Assembly: GCA_903858965.1 (NCBI GenBank) | Contig: CAIOKY010000070.1 | Location: forward strand, 1 to 45,161 | DNA from: an uncultured Nitrosomonadales bacterium | GTDB taxonomy: Bacteria > Pseudomonadota > Gammaproteobacteria > Burkholderiales > Gallionellaceae | Length of the DNA: 45,161 bases | Reading direction: 5' to 3' | Part shown: positions 1-9,288 of the stretch, piece after piece | Layout of the letters: each line of letters starts with the position of its first letter | Numbering within the stretch: position 1 is the first letter of the stretch | Made by a program: the position numbers and the translations under genes | The notes under the pieces: generated by a model | The model's database searches: none | What the model was told of the DNA's origin: nothing | The model's input: only the letters and a program-made list of their open reading frames with translations

Positions 1-487
1 AAATACCATAAATCGCTGAATGTGCTCCTGCTGCCATGAAAAACAGCAAAGGAATAGAAAGCATCGTATTGGTACGTGAAGCCAGGAAAGCGATACGACG
101 TGCTTTGACTTTTTCTTCATCCGTAGCCGGCTTGATGCCAAGGATCTTTTTCTGGTTCGGCCAAATCAAGCCCCAGACATTCAATAACATGATCGTACCC
201 AGCCAGGCACCGATACCGATAGGCACGTGCCCAGCCTGCAAGGTGAACGCGGCAACGAAGGATGATCCGAGTAACCCAGCGCCGGCAAGCCATGTTACCA
301 AGGCCGCCCAACGGAAATAGAACAGCGCCCGCGGTGCAACATGTTTGGTGATGCCAGCCGCGGTATTGTCTGCGGCAGCAGCCTTGAGTGCTGCGACCTG
401 GACGAAATTGAAGTAATACAGCAGGCCTATCCACATCACGCCTGCCATCAGATGCAGCCAGCGCATAATTGCCGGTACGTAGTCCAT
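1..487 (-). CDS. PuuD-type (urate oxidase N-terminal domain) membrane protein, partial
   Basis: The reading frame is open from ATG at 487 to the window edge, so the C-terminus is missing; 162 codons are visible. It starts MDYVPAIMRWLHLMAGVMWI and carries at least four hydrophobic segments, with WIGLLYYFNFVQV and LFYFRWAALVTWLAGAGLL typical of the PuuD/Urate_ox_N membrane domain. In full PuuD proteins this domain precedes a cytochrome c and oxidises urate; many betaproteobacteria carry a short stand-alone version of unknown role. A clear AAGGAG lies 7 bases before the ATG. The 30-residue membrane peptide at 539-631 is just upstream on the same strand, probably in one transcript. Family assignment is by recognition; a urate substrate is not supported by anything nearby. 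Confidence 0.7.
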   Translation of the reverse strand, partial: MDYVPAIMRWLHLMAGVMWIGLLYYFNFVQVAALKAAAADNTAAGITKHVAPRALFYFRWAALVTWLAGAGLLGSSFVAAFTLQAGHVPIGIGAWLGTIMLLNVWGLIWPNQKKILGIKPATDEEKVKARRIAFLASRTNTMLSIPLLFFMAAGAHSAIYGI

Positions 488-538
488 TTATGATCTCCTT
501 AAACGATATGGCATCCGGAACGACCGGATATTAAATTT

Positions 539-631
539 TCAAATAAACGCGTGTGCAATGCTATACAGCACTACGGTCAGAACAAGGCCGGAAATTACAG
601 TGCCCCACAATGAGTCCAGCGGATTTGTCAT
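539..631 (-). CDS. 30-residue single-helix membrane peptide
   Basis: A short frame runs from ATG at 631 to TGA at 539-541. The product begins MTNPLDSLWGTVISGLVL and continues as one hydrophobic helix ending in AHAFI, so it should be a single-pass inner-membrane peptide. AAAGGA stands 10 bases before the start, a convincing ribosome binding site. It lies 51 bases upstream of the PuuD-type gene on the same strand, which suggests a small partner subunit in the manner of CydX or CcoQ; that role is inference only. No family is recognised. Confidence 0.5.
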   Translation of the reverse strand: MTNPLDSLWGTVISGLVLTVVLYSIAHAFI

Positions 632-745
632 GATTTTTTATCCTTTAACTATTGAGAGAGGTTCGATGATTGGTTTAATACCAGACTACGGTACTAAGGA
701 ATGACTCTATCGTATTTTGTCGGCAACGGCAATAGACATCAAGCT

Positions 746-2284
746 TTAGCGCATGTTGAAAGCAACAATCGCAACTATGAGCAGGCCAAATATCATCAGG
801 CTGATCAGGGTCAGCAATGTGTTGTAACGTTTATGTTGCTGCAGGATTTTGTGCAGCAACTCATCGCTGCGGTCAGCGTTTCCGTCAGCCAGATAACGGT
901 GCAGCAAACGCGGTAACTGGGGTATCACAAATGCATAATTTGGGGCTTCGACGCGCAGCGATTTTACAAAGCCGCGCCAACCCACTTGGTCTTTCATCCA
1001 ACTTTCCAGCCACGGTTTGGCGGTTTTCCACAAATCAAGTTCAGGATCGAGTTGCAGGCCCAACCCCTCAACATTGAGCAGTGTCTTCTGCAGCAATACC
1101 AGTTGTGGTTGGACTTCGATACCAAAGCGGCGCGAAGTCTGGAACAGGCGCAACAGCACGCGCCCGAATGACACTTCACGCAATGGTTTATCGAAGATCG
1201 GCTCGCACACCGCACGGATCGCGGATTCAAGTTCATCCACGCGAGTGTCTTTGGGAGCCCAGCCGGATTCGATATGCACTTCGGCGACACGCCTGTAATC
1301 ACGGCGGAAAAACGCGATGAAATTCTGCGCGAGATAACGCTTGTCGGCGTCAGTCAGCGTGCCCATGATACCGAAATCCAGCGCGATATATTGGCCGCCA
1401 TTTGGTCCATTGGCAGCAACCTGGACATTGCCCGGATGCATGTCGGCGTGAAAGAATCCATCGCGAAACACCTGCGTGTAAAATATCTCTACTCCGTTGG
1501 CGGCTAGTCTGGGTATGTCCACCCCGGCGGCGCGCAGAGCGCTAACCTGGCTGACCGGAATGCCATACATGCGTTCCATGACCATTACTTGTGTACTGCA
1601 ATAATCCCAATACATCTCGGGAACCCGGAGCAGCGGAGACCTGGCAAAATTGCGCCGCAGCTGGCTGCCGTTCGCCGCCTCGCGCATCAGGTCGAGTTCA
1701 TCTTCCAGGTGTTTTTCGAATTCATGGATCACTTCGCGCGGCTTGAGGCGACGACCATCTGCCCATAACCATTCGATCAGGTCGGCTGCCACTTTCAGCA
1801 ACGCGACATCGTGTGCGATGATGCCGGTGATGCCCGGGCGCAATATCTTGACGGCAACTTCACGTCCATCCGGCAATGCCGCGAAATGCACTTGCGCAAC
1901 CGATGCGCTGGCTACCGGCGTTTCATCGAAGCTGTTGAATACTTCATCCAGAGGTTTTCCGTAAACGGCTTCCAGCACCGCAACTGCCTGTGCGGAAGGG
2001 AATGGCGGTACCTGGTCTTGCAGTTTGGCAAGCTCGTCCGCGATGTCTGTCGGCATCAGATCGCGGCGCGTGGACAACATCTGGCCGAATTTCACAAAGA
2101 TCGGGCCAAGCGCTTCCAATGCAAGGCGCAACCGTACAGCACGAGGTTTGTCGGTGTTGCGCAAGAACAGCAAAATGTTCAGAGGCACGCGCATCCAGCG
2201 CACGCGCTCATGTGCAAACAGGAACTCATCCAGCCCGAAACGCAACACAACAAAAACAATCTTGATCAGGCGGAACAGGCGCAT
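746..2284 (-). CDS. ubiB: UbiB, ABC1/AarF-family atypical kinase for ubiquinone biosynthesis
   Basis: UbiB is an inner-membrane protein kinase-like ATPase needed for aerobic ubiquinone synthesis, thought to help extract lipid intermediates. The 512-residue product has the family KxGQ motif ([16 protein letters not shown]), the nucleotide-binding lysine in VAVKILRPG, the catalytic-loop sequence [11 protein letters not shown], and LDFGIMG for the DFG triad. Two hydrophobic C-terminal helices anchor it. The ATG at 2284 (MRLFRLIKI) is preferred over an in-frame TTG two codons earlier. It starts two bases after the ubiJ stop, so the two are co-translated in one operon, as in E. coli ubiE-ubiJ-ubiB. 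Confidence 0.95.
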   Translation of the reverse strand: MRLFRLIKIVFVVLRFGLDEFLFAHERVRWMRVPLNILLFLRNTDKPRAVRLRLALEALGPIFVKFGQMLSTRRDLMPTDIADELAKLQDQVPPFPSAQAVAVLEAVYGKPLDEVFNSFDETPVASASVAQVHFAALPDGREVAVKILRPGITGIIAHDVALLKVAADLIEWLWADGRRLKPREVIHEFEKHLEDELDLMREAANGSQLRRNFARSPLLRVPEMYWDYCSTQVMVMERMYGIPVSQVSALRAAGVDIPRLAANGVEIFYTQVFRDGFFHADMHPGNVQVAANGPNGGQYIALDFGIMGTLTDADKRYLAQNFIAFFRRDYRRVAEVHIESGWAPKDTRVDELESAIRAVCEPIFDKPLREVSFGRVLLRLFQTSRRFGIEVQPQLVLLQKTLLNVEGLGLQLDPELDLWKTAKPWLESWMKDQVGWRGFVKSLRVEAPNYAFVIPQLPRLLHRYLADGNADRSDELLHKILQQHKRYNTLLTLISLMIFGLLIVAIVAFNMR

Positions 2285-2286
2285 GG

Positions 2287-2868
2287 TCAAATTTTCGTGG
2301 TAGCGATCATGCGACCGATGCGTTGTTCCAACCGCGCCACGTCGTCGCGCAGCGTATCCACTTGCCGCATCAACGCGGATATTTGCTGTGGTTTGGCCAG
2401 TAGCGGGCGTTCTTCGGTCCAGTATTCCGCCGCCGCACGGGAAATATTCAGCGTTGCGCCACGTAACTGTTGTCGGGCATTGTGAACTGTTTGCACGATG
2501 CGTTCCGCGGCGATGTCTCCGGTGACATGACTCAAGTTTTCAGCCATATCCCAGCGCAGATTGCGCGACAGGAAAAAAATTTCCTTCAGCAATTCGGCAT
2601 CGCCTTCGCTGTGGATTCCGCTGTGGACATTTTCATCATGCATAACGAGACGCGGCAACAACGATGGAGAAATCACGCACAGCGCATCTGCGCCGGTTGC
2701 CGCATCTGCGCTGCACAGGAAACCATCGGCCAGTATCGTGCAGGCAAATGAAAACGGAGCAATATCGAACCGCGCCGTCTTGCCCGCGAAGCGCGCGAGC
2801 CTCGGTAATGCCCAACTGTTCTGCGTGAGCAGGTGATTCAATGCCGCGGCAGAAGGTTGGGCGAACAT
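2287..2868 (-). CDS. ubiJ: UbiJ, SCP2-domain ubiquinone biosynthesis accessory factor
   Basis: The 193-residue product starts [20 protein letters not shown] and has an N-terminal SCP2 sterol-carrier-like lipid domain (about residues 5-110) followed by a helical, coiled-coil-prone C-terminus ([20 protein letters not shown]). UbiJ binds the octaprenyl tail of ubiquinone intermediates and organises the soluble Ubi complex with UbiK. The ATG at 2868 is chosen over an upstream in-frame start because homologues begin here and the upstream part overlaps the Tim44-like gene. It is 8 bases downstream of that gene's stop and abuts ubiB. Confidence 0.88.
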   Translation of the reverse strand: MFAQPSAAALNHLLTQNSWALPRLARFAGKTARFDIAPFSFACTILADGFLCSADAATGADALCVISPSLLPRLVMHDENVHSGIHSEGDAELLKEIFFLSRNLRWDMAENLSHVTGDIAAERIVQTVHNARQQLRGATLNISRAAAEYWTEERPLLAKPQQISALMRQVDTLRDDVARLEQRIGRMIATTKI

Positions 2869-2876
2869 GGAGTAAC

Positions 2877-3719
2877 TTAGTGCAATGTCACTTGCTGGAT
2901 TCCGGCCAGCAGCCACACCGATTTTTCATCGCGCAGATTTTTCTGTACATGCCAGATTTCATCGACAGTTTCCGGCGCGCCATTATTTTCCGAGAGTTGC
3001 CCGGTGAAGCGCACGCTGGCGATGGCAAAGTCTCCTTCATTCGCCACTTGCAGCAAATCGGCATGGATCGCGATGACATCAGTTTTCTGCGGTGTGTTGT
3101 CATGCTCCTGCAGCTGCATCGAGATTTCCGCAAACATTTCCGGAGTGGTGTATTCGCGGATGTCGTTCAAATCCTTGCGATCATTTGCAGCTTGCAGGCG
3201 GATGAACGAAGTCTTTGCACTGCGCAGGAATGTCTCCACCGGAAAATCCGCAGGAATGTTGCCGGTCCCAGCGGGGGCAACAGGTGCAGCAACGCCGCTA
3301 TATACCGGCTGTTGCGTGGGCTGGGGTTCGTTGTATGGCGCACCCGCTCCGGCGTAATGCACAGGCTGTTGCTTTTGACGAAATAATGAGATCAGGAACA
3401 TTACCGCGACGCCGGCCAGAACCGCCATCAGGATGCCACCCATCGCACCACCCATACCGCCTCCGGCGAACATGGCGCCTAAACCTGCACCAATAGCCAA
3501 ACCGGCCAAAGGTCCAAGCCATCTGTTGCCGGCCGGAGCAGGCGCTACGCCTGTGGCGGGACTTGGTGCAGCTGTCGGGGTACTTGTTGCCTGTTGCGGA
3601 GCCATGGTCCGCTGTTTGCCGATACTGCCGCCACCACCAAAACGTTTGGCTTCCGCCGTAGCGGTGAACAAAGTCAGGCAGGTCAAAGCAATAATCAACG
3701 ATATCAAGAATCTTTTCAT
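2877..3719 (-). CDS. Tim44-like domain membrane protein
   Basis: The 280-residue product has a signal peptide (MKRFLISLIIALTCLTLF to AEA), a glycine-rich stretch (FGGGGSIGKQR), a Pro/Thr/Ala linker, a Gly/Ala-rich hydrophobic region with probably two membrane segments at about 85-130, and a C-terminal Tim44 domain (from about 165, FPVETFLRSAKTSFIRLQ). Bacterial Tim44-like proteins occur next to ubi genes in many betaproteobacteria; their role is unknown, with a lipid or ubiquinone-intermediate function possible. The ATG at 3719 is supported by GAGGA 6 bases upstream and by the signal peptide; the longer frame adds an implausible leader. Confidence 0.82.
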   Translation of the reverse strand: MKRFLISLIIALTCLTLFTATAEAKRFGGGGSIGKQRTMAPQQATSTPTAAPSPATGVAPAPAGNRWLGPLAGLAIGAGLGAMFAGGGMGGAMGGILMAVLAGVAVMFLISLFRQKQQPVHYAGAGAPYNEPQPTQQPVYSGVAAPVAPAGTGNIPADFPVETFLRSAKTSFIRLQAANDRKDLNDIREYTTPEMFAEISMQLQEHDNTPQKTDVIAIHADLLQVANEGDFAIASVRFTGQLSENNGAPETVDEIWHVQKNLRDEKSVWLLAGIQQVTLH

Positions 3720-3853
3720 GTATTCCTCAAAATGAATTGGGTTAAACAAAAACGGACGCAAGTATATCATTGGCCGTAGTGCCGACGGTTACAGGTGGAT
3801 TTAGGATAGAGGAATGAAGAAAGATTCCCGGTTCAAAATCGAACCAACAGAGG

Positions 3854-4390
3854 TTATTTCATTTTGGAAGGCAGGCGGATCGTTTCGCCGTCAACTGCAA
3901 ACACGCCCATCCCCTGATGATGAATAGTCTGTGGATGCTTCTGCGCAGGGTCTATCCAGGCCTTGACCACTTCAAGGATGAAAAAATTGTATTTGGCCAC
4001 CATCTTTGCATCGGCGATCTTGCATTCGAGATTGGCGTAGCATTCGTCGATGAGCGGTACCTGAACGTATCTGGCCGCCATGGGAGTGAGACCGAATTTC
4101 TTGAACTTGTCGATTTGTTTTCCAGAACTATTCCCGACGCCAACCACTTTTTTAGCCAGTTCCACTGTTGGGATATTGATCACGCACTCCCTGCTTGCCA
4201 TCAGGATATCGTACGAGTAATTACGGTTGCTGATCACGCAACCTACCAGCGGCGGCTCAAATTCGAGCATCGTATGCCATGACATGGTCATGATGTTCGA
4301 CTTACCCTTGCCGGCAGTCGTGACCATCACTACGGGTCCCGGCTCAAGCAAACGATAGACTTTTGATAATGGAAAAGATTTTTTCGACAT
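3854..4390 (-). CDS. Flavin reductase-like (FMN-binding split barrel) protein
   Basis: The 178-residue product (MSKKSFPLSKVYRLLEPGPV) matches the flavin reductase-like/flavoredoxin family: an FMN-binding split barrel with the core PVVMVTTAGKGKSNIMTMSW, followed by the PPLVGCVISNRNYSYDIL strand and ECVINIPT. Such proteins bind FMN and reduce flavins or act as flavin electron carriers. GGAGG lies 7 bases before the ATG at 4390; a GTG two codons earlier is less likely. It sits between rluA and the Tim44-like gene on the same strand and is one of three genes that separate ubiE from ubiJ-ubiB. The exact substrate cannot be read from sequence. Confidence 0.82.
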   Translation of the reverse strand: MSKKSFPLSKVYRLLEPGPVVMVTTAGKGKSNIMTMSWHTMLEFEPPLVGCVISNRNYSYDILMASRECVINIPTVELAKKVVGVGNSSGKQIDKFKKFGLTPMAARYVQVPLIDECYANLECKIADAKMVAKYNFFILEVVKAWIDPAQKHPQTIHHQGMGVFAVDGETIRLPSKMK

Positions 4391-4447
4391 TTTCACGCCT
4401 CCGTTAACTTCTAGCGAATTAACAGTATCCGCCTATGCGGCGGCAAG

Positions 4448-5134
4448 TCAAAATGGCGCTTCGGAAAACAGGGTCAATGGTTCTGCACTGAATGGATGGA
4501 TAAAGTTCAGCATGTTGGCATGAAGCAACAGGCGGTGGGCATACAACCCCGATTTTCCGCCATATAAGCCATCTCCAACAATCGGATGCCCGATAGCTGC
4601 CATGTGCACCCGCAACTGGTGGGTGCGTCCGGTTAGTGGCTCTAACTCGATGCGGCTGGTATTGGTGACTTCATCATATTCCAGCACGCGATAGCGCGTC
4701 TGTGAACTTTTGCCATTGTCAAAATCTACTTTTTGCCGGGGGCGGTTCGGCCAGTCAGGGCCAAGCGGCAGATCTATGATATCTGTTCCAGGTTCTATTC
4801 GACCCGTTATTATCGCGATATAGAATTTTTTTACATTGCCTTCGCGGAATAATTGAGAAAGCCGGTTATGCATCTCTTTGCCACGGGCCAGTAACAGCAA
4901 GCCGGAAGTAGGCATGTCCAGACGATGCACACTGAGCGTATCCGGAAATCTTTGTTGTGTCCGGGTGGTTAAATTGTCCGCCTTATCCAGGCCGCGCCCC
5001 GGTACCGAAAGTAATCCGGAAGGCTTGTTCACTACCAACAGCGACTCATCCTGATAAACAATGTCGAGGTCGCCGTCGGGAGGAGAGTAGGTGGTTTGCA
5101 AGGCAGTCAATAACCACGAAGGTCGGAGGAACAC
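4448..5134 (-). CDS. rluA: RluA, dual-specificity 23S rRNA/tRNA pseudouridine synthase
   Basis: The product has the RluA-family catalytic motif HRLDMPTSGLLLLA with the catalytic Asp, plus VVNKPSGLLSVPGR, DWPNRPRQKVDF and LTGRTHQLRVHMAAIGHPI, closely following E. coli RluA, which makes pseudouridine 746 in 23S rRNA and 32 in several tRNAs. There is no S4 domain, as expected for RluA rather than RluC/D. The start is uncertain: the frame opens with GTG at 5134, about 10 residues longer than E. coli RluA, and internal TTG codons are alternatives. It lies downstream of the cyclase gene, same strand. Confidence 0.88.
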   Translation of the reverse strand: MFLRPSWLLTALQTTYSPPDGDLDIVYQDESLLVVNKPSGLLSVPGRGLDKADNLTTRTQQRFPDTLSVHRLDMPTSGLLLLARGKEMHNRLSQLFREGNVKKFYIAIITGRIEPGTDIIDLPLGPDWPNRPRQKVDFDNGKSSQTRYRVLEYDEVTNTSRIELEPLTGRTHQLRVHMAAIGHPIVGDGLYGGKSGLYAHRLLLHANMLNFIHPFSAEPLTLFSEAPF

Positions 5135-5185
5135 AAATTACGTCGTCAGGTTTAACGGAACCGATGCATCAAGAGGCAGGCTTTG

Positions 5186-6100
5186 TCAGTGTTGATCATT
5201 CGTTGAGATGATCGAAAAAACAACAAGGTCAGCGGGCTGTTCGGCAAATGTCTGGCCCAAACTGATGGAACCATTGCCACGCAAAACCGACTCTTCACGG
5301 GTGATGTGCACCACGTTGCCGTCGTTGGAGCGTATATAGGTTCCGTTGGTGCTTTGGTCCGCAATGATGAACTTGCCGAAATGCAGTTCGATGCGGACAT
5401 GCTGGCGCGAAGCAAGGTCATTTTGCACAACGAGATCGCAGGTTTCTTCGCGCCCCAACACCACACTTTTGTGTTCCTTGTTGACCTTGATAGACTGGTT
5501 GCGATAACGCAAGGTCATCTCGTCGTTACTGCTGGGAGGTTTGCGGAATGCCGGGATGCCGATACGCGTGCTCAGTACATCCTCCTGGTCGGGGATGATT
5601 TGATAAATTTCGTGAAGTTCCTGCTTGCCTTTGAATTCGGCGCGCATGATTTTACGCATCTTGTTCCGCAAATTGTCAGGCACCGCATCGAATACCGCCT
5701 GGGTCGACATGGTCTGGCCCGCCCGGGTTATCGCAGCGACGCGTGCGGCGATATTGACGGTATTGCCAAATACATCATTGGATTCCTTGATCACTTCACC
5801 ATAATTGAAGCCGACACGGATGTGCAGAGGGACACCGTTTGATGGTTGTTCATTGGCCACCGCCGTCTGCATTGCGCAAGCCGCGTCAAAGGCGGCTTCA
5901 GCATTCGAAAACGTTGCCATGATTTCATCGCCTATGGTTTTGATCAGCACGCCCTGATGATCGGCAACTACTCTGGATAGGGTGTCAATGCAGCGAGCGA
6001 TCGTTTTTCGCGCCAGATCATCCCCCAGATTTTCATAGAGTGCCGTGCTGCCACAGATATCAGCAAATAAAACGGCAAGTTTTTGCGGGCGTTGTGACAT
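5186..6100 (-). CDS. Class III adenylate cyclase with C-terminal FHA domain
   Basis: The 304-residue product is a soluble class III nucleotide cyclase (about residues 5-170) followed by a forkhead-associated domain (about 195-290). Metal-binding aspartates are D14 (LFADICGST) and D58 (KTIGDEIMATF). The substrate-choosing pair K54/D109 predicts ATP rather than GTP, and N116/R120 (VNIAARV) complete the active site. The FHA domain keeps the phosphothreonine-binding G216-R217, S231-R232-H234 and N252-G253. No membrane segment or signal peptide is seen. It would make cAMP under control of a phosphorylated partner; the partner is unknown, and no Ser/Thr kinase of the Hanks type is in the window. 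It separates ubiE from the rest of the ubi genes. Confidence 0.88.
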   Translation of the reverse strand: MSQRPQKLAVLFADICGSTALYENLGDDLARKTIARCIDTLSRVVADHQGVLIKTIGDEIMATFSNAEAAFDAACAMQTAVANEQPSNGVPLHIRVGFNYGEVIKESNDVFGNTVNIAARVAAITRAGQTMSTQAVFDAVPDNLRNKMRKIMRAEFKGKQELHEIYQIIPDQEDVLSTRIGIPAFRKPPSSNDEMTLRYRNQSIKVNKEHKSVVLGREETCDLVVQNDLASRQHVRIELHFGKFIIADQSTNGTYIRSNDGNVVHITREESVLRGNGSISLGQTFAEQPADLVVFSIISTNDQH

Positions 6101-6153
6101 AGGTGAAAGCTGAACGCGGCTAAGAGGGCCTAGTGCATAAAAATAAAACGGTA

Positions 6154-6885
6154 TTAATACTTGTACCCGCGATGCACCGCAACCACACCGCCGGTCATAT
6201 TGAAATATTCGACTTTTCCCAAACCGGCTTCCTCCATCATTTTCTGCAGCTCCTCCTGTCCCGGATGCATGCGTATCGATTCGGCGAGATAGCGATAGCT
6301 GTCGGCGTCATTGGCGATGAACTGCCCGATCTTGGGTAGCAGTTTAAACGAATAGAGGCCGTAGATTTTTTCCAATGGCTTGGCCACTTTGGAAAATTCC
6401 AGCACGATCAAGCGCCCGCCGGGTTTGAGCACGCGCTGCATCTCTCGCAGCGCAACATCCTTGTGTGTGACATTGCGCAGACCGAAGGCGATGCTGACGC
6501 AGTCGAAATAATCGTTTGGAAACGGCAGGTGTTCGGCGTCGCATTGGGTGACCGGTGTAGTATGGCCTTGGTCGAACAGACGATCACGTCCGACGCGCAA
6601 CATCGCGTTGTTGATGTCGGTGAGTACGACCTGACCGCTGCTGCCGACTTTCTTGAGAAACAGTTGCGATAAATCTGCGGAGCCGCCCGCCACGTCCAGT
6701 ACACGCTGGCCTTCACGCACTCCACTGATGCTGACGGCAAAGCGTTTCCACACGCGATGCAGTCCCGCCGACATCAGGTCGTTCATCACGTCGTATTTCC
6801 CCGCGACCGAGGTGAACACACCGGCGACGCGTTTGGCTTTTGCTTCCTCGGCAACGGTCTCAAAACCGAAATGGGTGTCTGCCAT
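6154..6885 (-). CDS. ubiE: UbiE, SAM-dependent C-methyltransferase of ubiquinone/menaquinone synthesis
   Basis: UbiE methylates the benzoquinol ring in ubiquinone synthesis (and demethylmenaquinol where present). The 243-residue product has FDSVA-type opening [20 protein letters not shown] motif [17 protein letters not shown], the segment [20 protein letters not shown] and the family C-terminus [14 protein letters not shown], matching UbiE end to end. AGGAG stands 7 bases before ATG at 6885 and overlaps the stop of the DUF971 gene, indicating coupling. Confidence 0.95.
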   Translation of the reverse strand: MADTHFGFETVAEEAKAKRVAGVFTSVAGKYDVMNDLMSAGLHRVWKRFAVSISGVREGQRVLDVAGGSADLSQLFLKKVGSSGQVVLTDINNAMLRVGRDRLFDQGHTTPVTQCDAEHLPFPNDYFDCVSIAFGLRNVTHKDVALREMQRVLKPGGRLIVLEFSKVAKPLEKIYGLYSFKLLPKIGQFIANDADSYRYLAESIRMHPGQEELQKMMEEAGLGKVEYFNMTGGVVAVHRGYKY

Positions 6886-6894
6886 GGTTGACTC

Positions 6895-7257
6895 CTAGTG
6901 ATGAGGCTGGCGACTTTCGCCCGCCGTTTCAAGCTGCCGCAGATATTCCTGCCATAGCGTGTGCTGGCTACTTCCCAGATGGCGAAGGTATTCCCAAGTA
7001 TACAAGCCGCTGTCGTGCCCGTCGTCGAATACAATTTTCATTGCATAACTGCCCACTGGTTCTACGCCAAGCACGTTCACGTCTTGTTTGCCAGCTTGGA
7101 GTATCTCCTGCCCCGGGCCATGGCCACGCACTTCCGCAGAAGGCGAATACACACGCAGAAACTCATAGGGCAGATGATAGCGTGTACCGTCGGCAAAGGC
7201 GATCTCCAACGCGAGCGATTGCTGGTGCAACGTGATTTCAGTGGGTTGTTCTATCAT
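6895..7257 (-). CDS. DUF971 (gamma-butyrobetaine hydroxylase-like N-terminal domain) protein
   Basis: The 120-residue product is a DUF971 protein: ITLHQQSLALEIAFADG, PYEFLRVYSPSAEV and the signature YAMKIVFDDGHDSGLYTWEYL. The domain resembles the N-terminal region of gamma-butyrobetaine hydroxylase and is also found near Fe-S carrier proteins, but the stand-alone form has no proven activity. It lies between hldC (3-base gap) and ubiE (9-base gap), a common arrangement in betaproteobacteria. It lacks the cysteines that chelate zinc in longer relatives. Confidence 0.8.
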   Translation of the reverse strand: MIEQPTEITLHQQSLALEIAFADGTRYHLPYEFLRVYSPSAEVRGHGPGQEILQAGKQDVNVLGVEPVGSYAMKIVFDDGHDSGLYTWEYLRHLGSSQHTLWQEYLRQLETAGESRQPHH

Positions 7258-7260
7258 GAA

Positions 7261-7746
7261 TTATAGCGAACGGATTTTTTTCAATAGTGCGGTAGTAGAA
7301 CGTTCGTGCAGGAACGGGATGCTGTGCACTGTTCCGCCCCAGTCCTGTACTTCGCTTGCGCCGACGATGTTTTCGATCTTCCAGTCGCCGCCTTTTGCCA
7401 GGACATCCGGACGGCAAGCGAGGATCAGGTTCAGCGGTGTGTCTTCGTCGAACCTTATCACCAAGCTGACCGATTCCAGCGCGGCAAGCACCATCATGCG
7501 GTCTTGTTCGGAGTTGATCGGCCGATCATCGCCTTTGCCCTGGCGCTTCACCGAGGCGTCGCTATTCACTCCGACGATCAGCGACCCACCCAGTGCCCGG
7601 GCTTGTGCGAGATAAGTTACGTGGCCGCGATGCAACACATCGAAGCATCCGTTGGTAAATACCAGGGGATGCGGCAGTGTGGCTGCCCTTGCGGCGAGTT
7701 CGCCGATCACGCATAACTTGTGTTCGAAAGAGGGTGTTGAATACAT
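7261..7746 (-). CDS. hldC: D-glycero-beta-D-manno-heptose 1-phosphate adenylyltransferase
   Basis: This 161-residue protein corresponds to the C-terminal half of E. coli HldE (RfaE2): cytidylyltransferase fold with [17 protein letters not shown] (HxGH nucleotide-binding motif), [10 protein letters not shown], and the phosphate-binding [13 protein letters not shown] tail. It adenylylates heptose 1-phosphate to ADP-heptose for LPS inner core. The separate kinase half (HldA) is not in the window. The ATG at 7746 is chosen because homologues start near [12 protein letters not shown]; the frame upstream runs through the dolP gene. It follows dolP by one base and shares a run of genes with gmhA, the first step in the same pathway. 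Confidence 0.9.
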   Translation of the reverse strand: MYSTPSFEHKLCVIGELAARAATLPHPLVFTNGCFDVLHRGHVTYLAQARALGGSLIVGVNSDASVKRQGKGDDRPINSEQDRMMVLAALESVSLVIRFDEDTPLNLILACRPDVLAKGGDWKIENIVGASEVQDWGGTVHSIPFLHERSTTALLKKIRSL

Positions 7747-7747
7747 T

Positions 7748-8314
7748 TTAATCAAGGTACTCGAACATTCTGACGACCTGTTGAACGCCTTGCGTACTGC
7801 TGGTGATATCCGTGGCGGAATCAGCTTCAGCGTGGTTGACAAGGCCCATCAAATACACCGAACCATTTTCGGTGACAACTTTGATGTGGTCGGGATTGAA
7901 GTGTTTGTTGTTCACATACCTCAGCTTTACGTTGGAAGTAATCAGGCTGTCATTGCTGCGCGAAGCCAGTGTGCTGATGGGCGAAACGGCAAGCGCATCG
8001 TTCACATCATTCACTTTTCCGATGCCTGAAACGATTTTTTCGATCTCCGCTTTGCTGGGTTCATCAGGCACCTCGCCGCTGATCAGCACACGATAATTGA
8101 AGCTGGTCACATTGACATGTACCCCACTCTTGAATTGTTTGTCGATCAGGTCAGCGGCGCTTGTCTCTATCCTCTGGTCATCGATATAAGCATCTGTGGT
8201 GCGGCGATCTTGCGCCATCATCACCCCGGTACCTACACCTGCCGCAATGACAGGAAAGCAACCTTGCAGCGAGCCTGATATCGGCACCAGCAACAGCAGC
8301 AATACAACGCGCAT
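7748..8314 (-). CDS. dolP: DolP (YraP)-like BON-domain outer-membrane lipoprotein
   Basis: The product has a lipoprotein signal peptide with lipobox LQGC, then two BON domains (about residues 45-110 and 120-188) with the DolP-like signatures [16 protein letters not shown] and [17 protein letters not shown]. DolP binds anionic lipids and supports outer-membrane integrity and BAM function. The ATG at 8314 is preferred over one at 8320: GGAGA lies 6 bases before it but only one base before the earlier ATG. Its start overlaps the gmhA stop region, and the order yraN-gmhA/diaA-dolP matches E. coli yraN-yraO-yraP. Confidence 0.86.
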   Translation of the reverse strand: MRVVLLLLLVPISGSLQGCFPVIAAGVGTGVMMAQDRRTTDAYIDDQRIETSAADLIDKQFKSGVHVNVTSFNYRVLISGEVPDEPSKAEIEKIVSGIGKVNDVNDALAVSPISTLASRSNDSLITSNVKLRYVNNKHFNPDHIKVVTENGSVYLMGLVNHAEADSATDITSSTQGVQQVVRMFEYLD

Positions 8315-8316
8315 TG

Positions 8317-8916
<600 letters not shown>

Positions 8917-8946
8917 CTATTTGCCGAGTGATGAATATTAACCGAA

Positions 8947-9288
8947 TCAGGCACCGAACGCATTCTTAAGCCATTGCACATTCTGGTCTTTTATATTATC
9001 CATCAGCACCGCGTCGAAGCGGCACGGCGGGACATGCGTCAGACTGGCAAGATATTGGTGCGCGGTGCGGACGATGCGTTGCTGTTTATGCGTATCGATG
9101 CTGGCCGCCGCACCGCCGAAATCCGCATTGCGACGCAAGCGCACCTCGATGAATACCAATGTTGCGCCGTCCCGCATGATCAAGTCGATCTCGCCAAAGC
9201 GGCTGCGATAATTTTGCGCGAGCAGTTTCAGTCCCTGCTTCTGTAAGAATTGCACAGCCCATTGTTCCGCTTGGGCGCCTGTGCTCAT
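8947..9288 (-). CDS. yraN: YraN-family (UPF0102) predicted endonuclease-fold protein
   Basis: The 113-residue product has the restriction-endonuclease-like PD-(D/E)xK core: AEQWAVQFLQKQGLKLLAQN, GEIDLIMRDGATLVFIEVRLR and RFDAVLM, the UPF0102/YraN pattern. The usual catalytic Lys of VEVK is Arg here (IEVR), common in the family. Function is unproven. ATG at 9288 overlaps the lpoA-like stop by four bases (ATGA), so translation is coupled. Confidence 0.88.
   Translation of the reverse strand: MSTGAQAEQWAVQFLQKQGLKLLAQNYRSRFGEIDLIMRDGATLVFIEVRLRRNADFGGAAASIDTHKQQRIVRTAHQYLASLTHVPPCRFDAVLMDNIKDQNVQWLKNAFGA

Noticed and set aside
3830-3845. GGTTC-AAAATC-GAACC hairpin after the flavin reductase gene
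   Set aside because: It looks like a tRNA T-arm or a terminator at first, but no other tRNA arms surround it and there is no proper T-tract on the minus strand.
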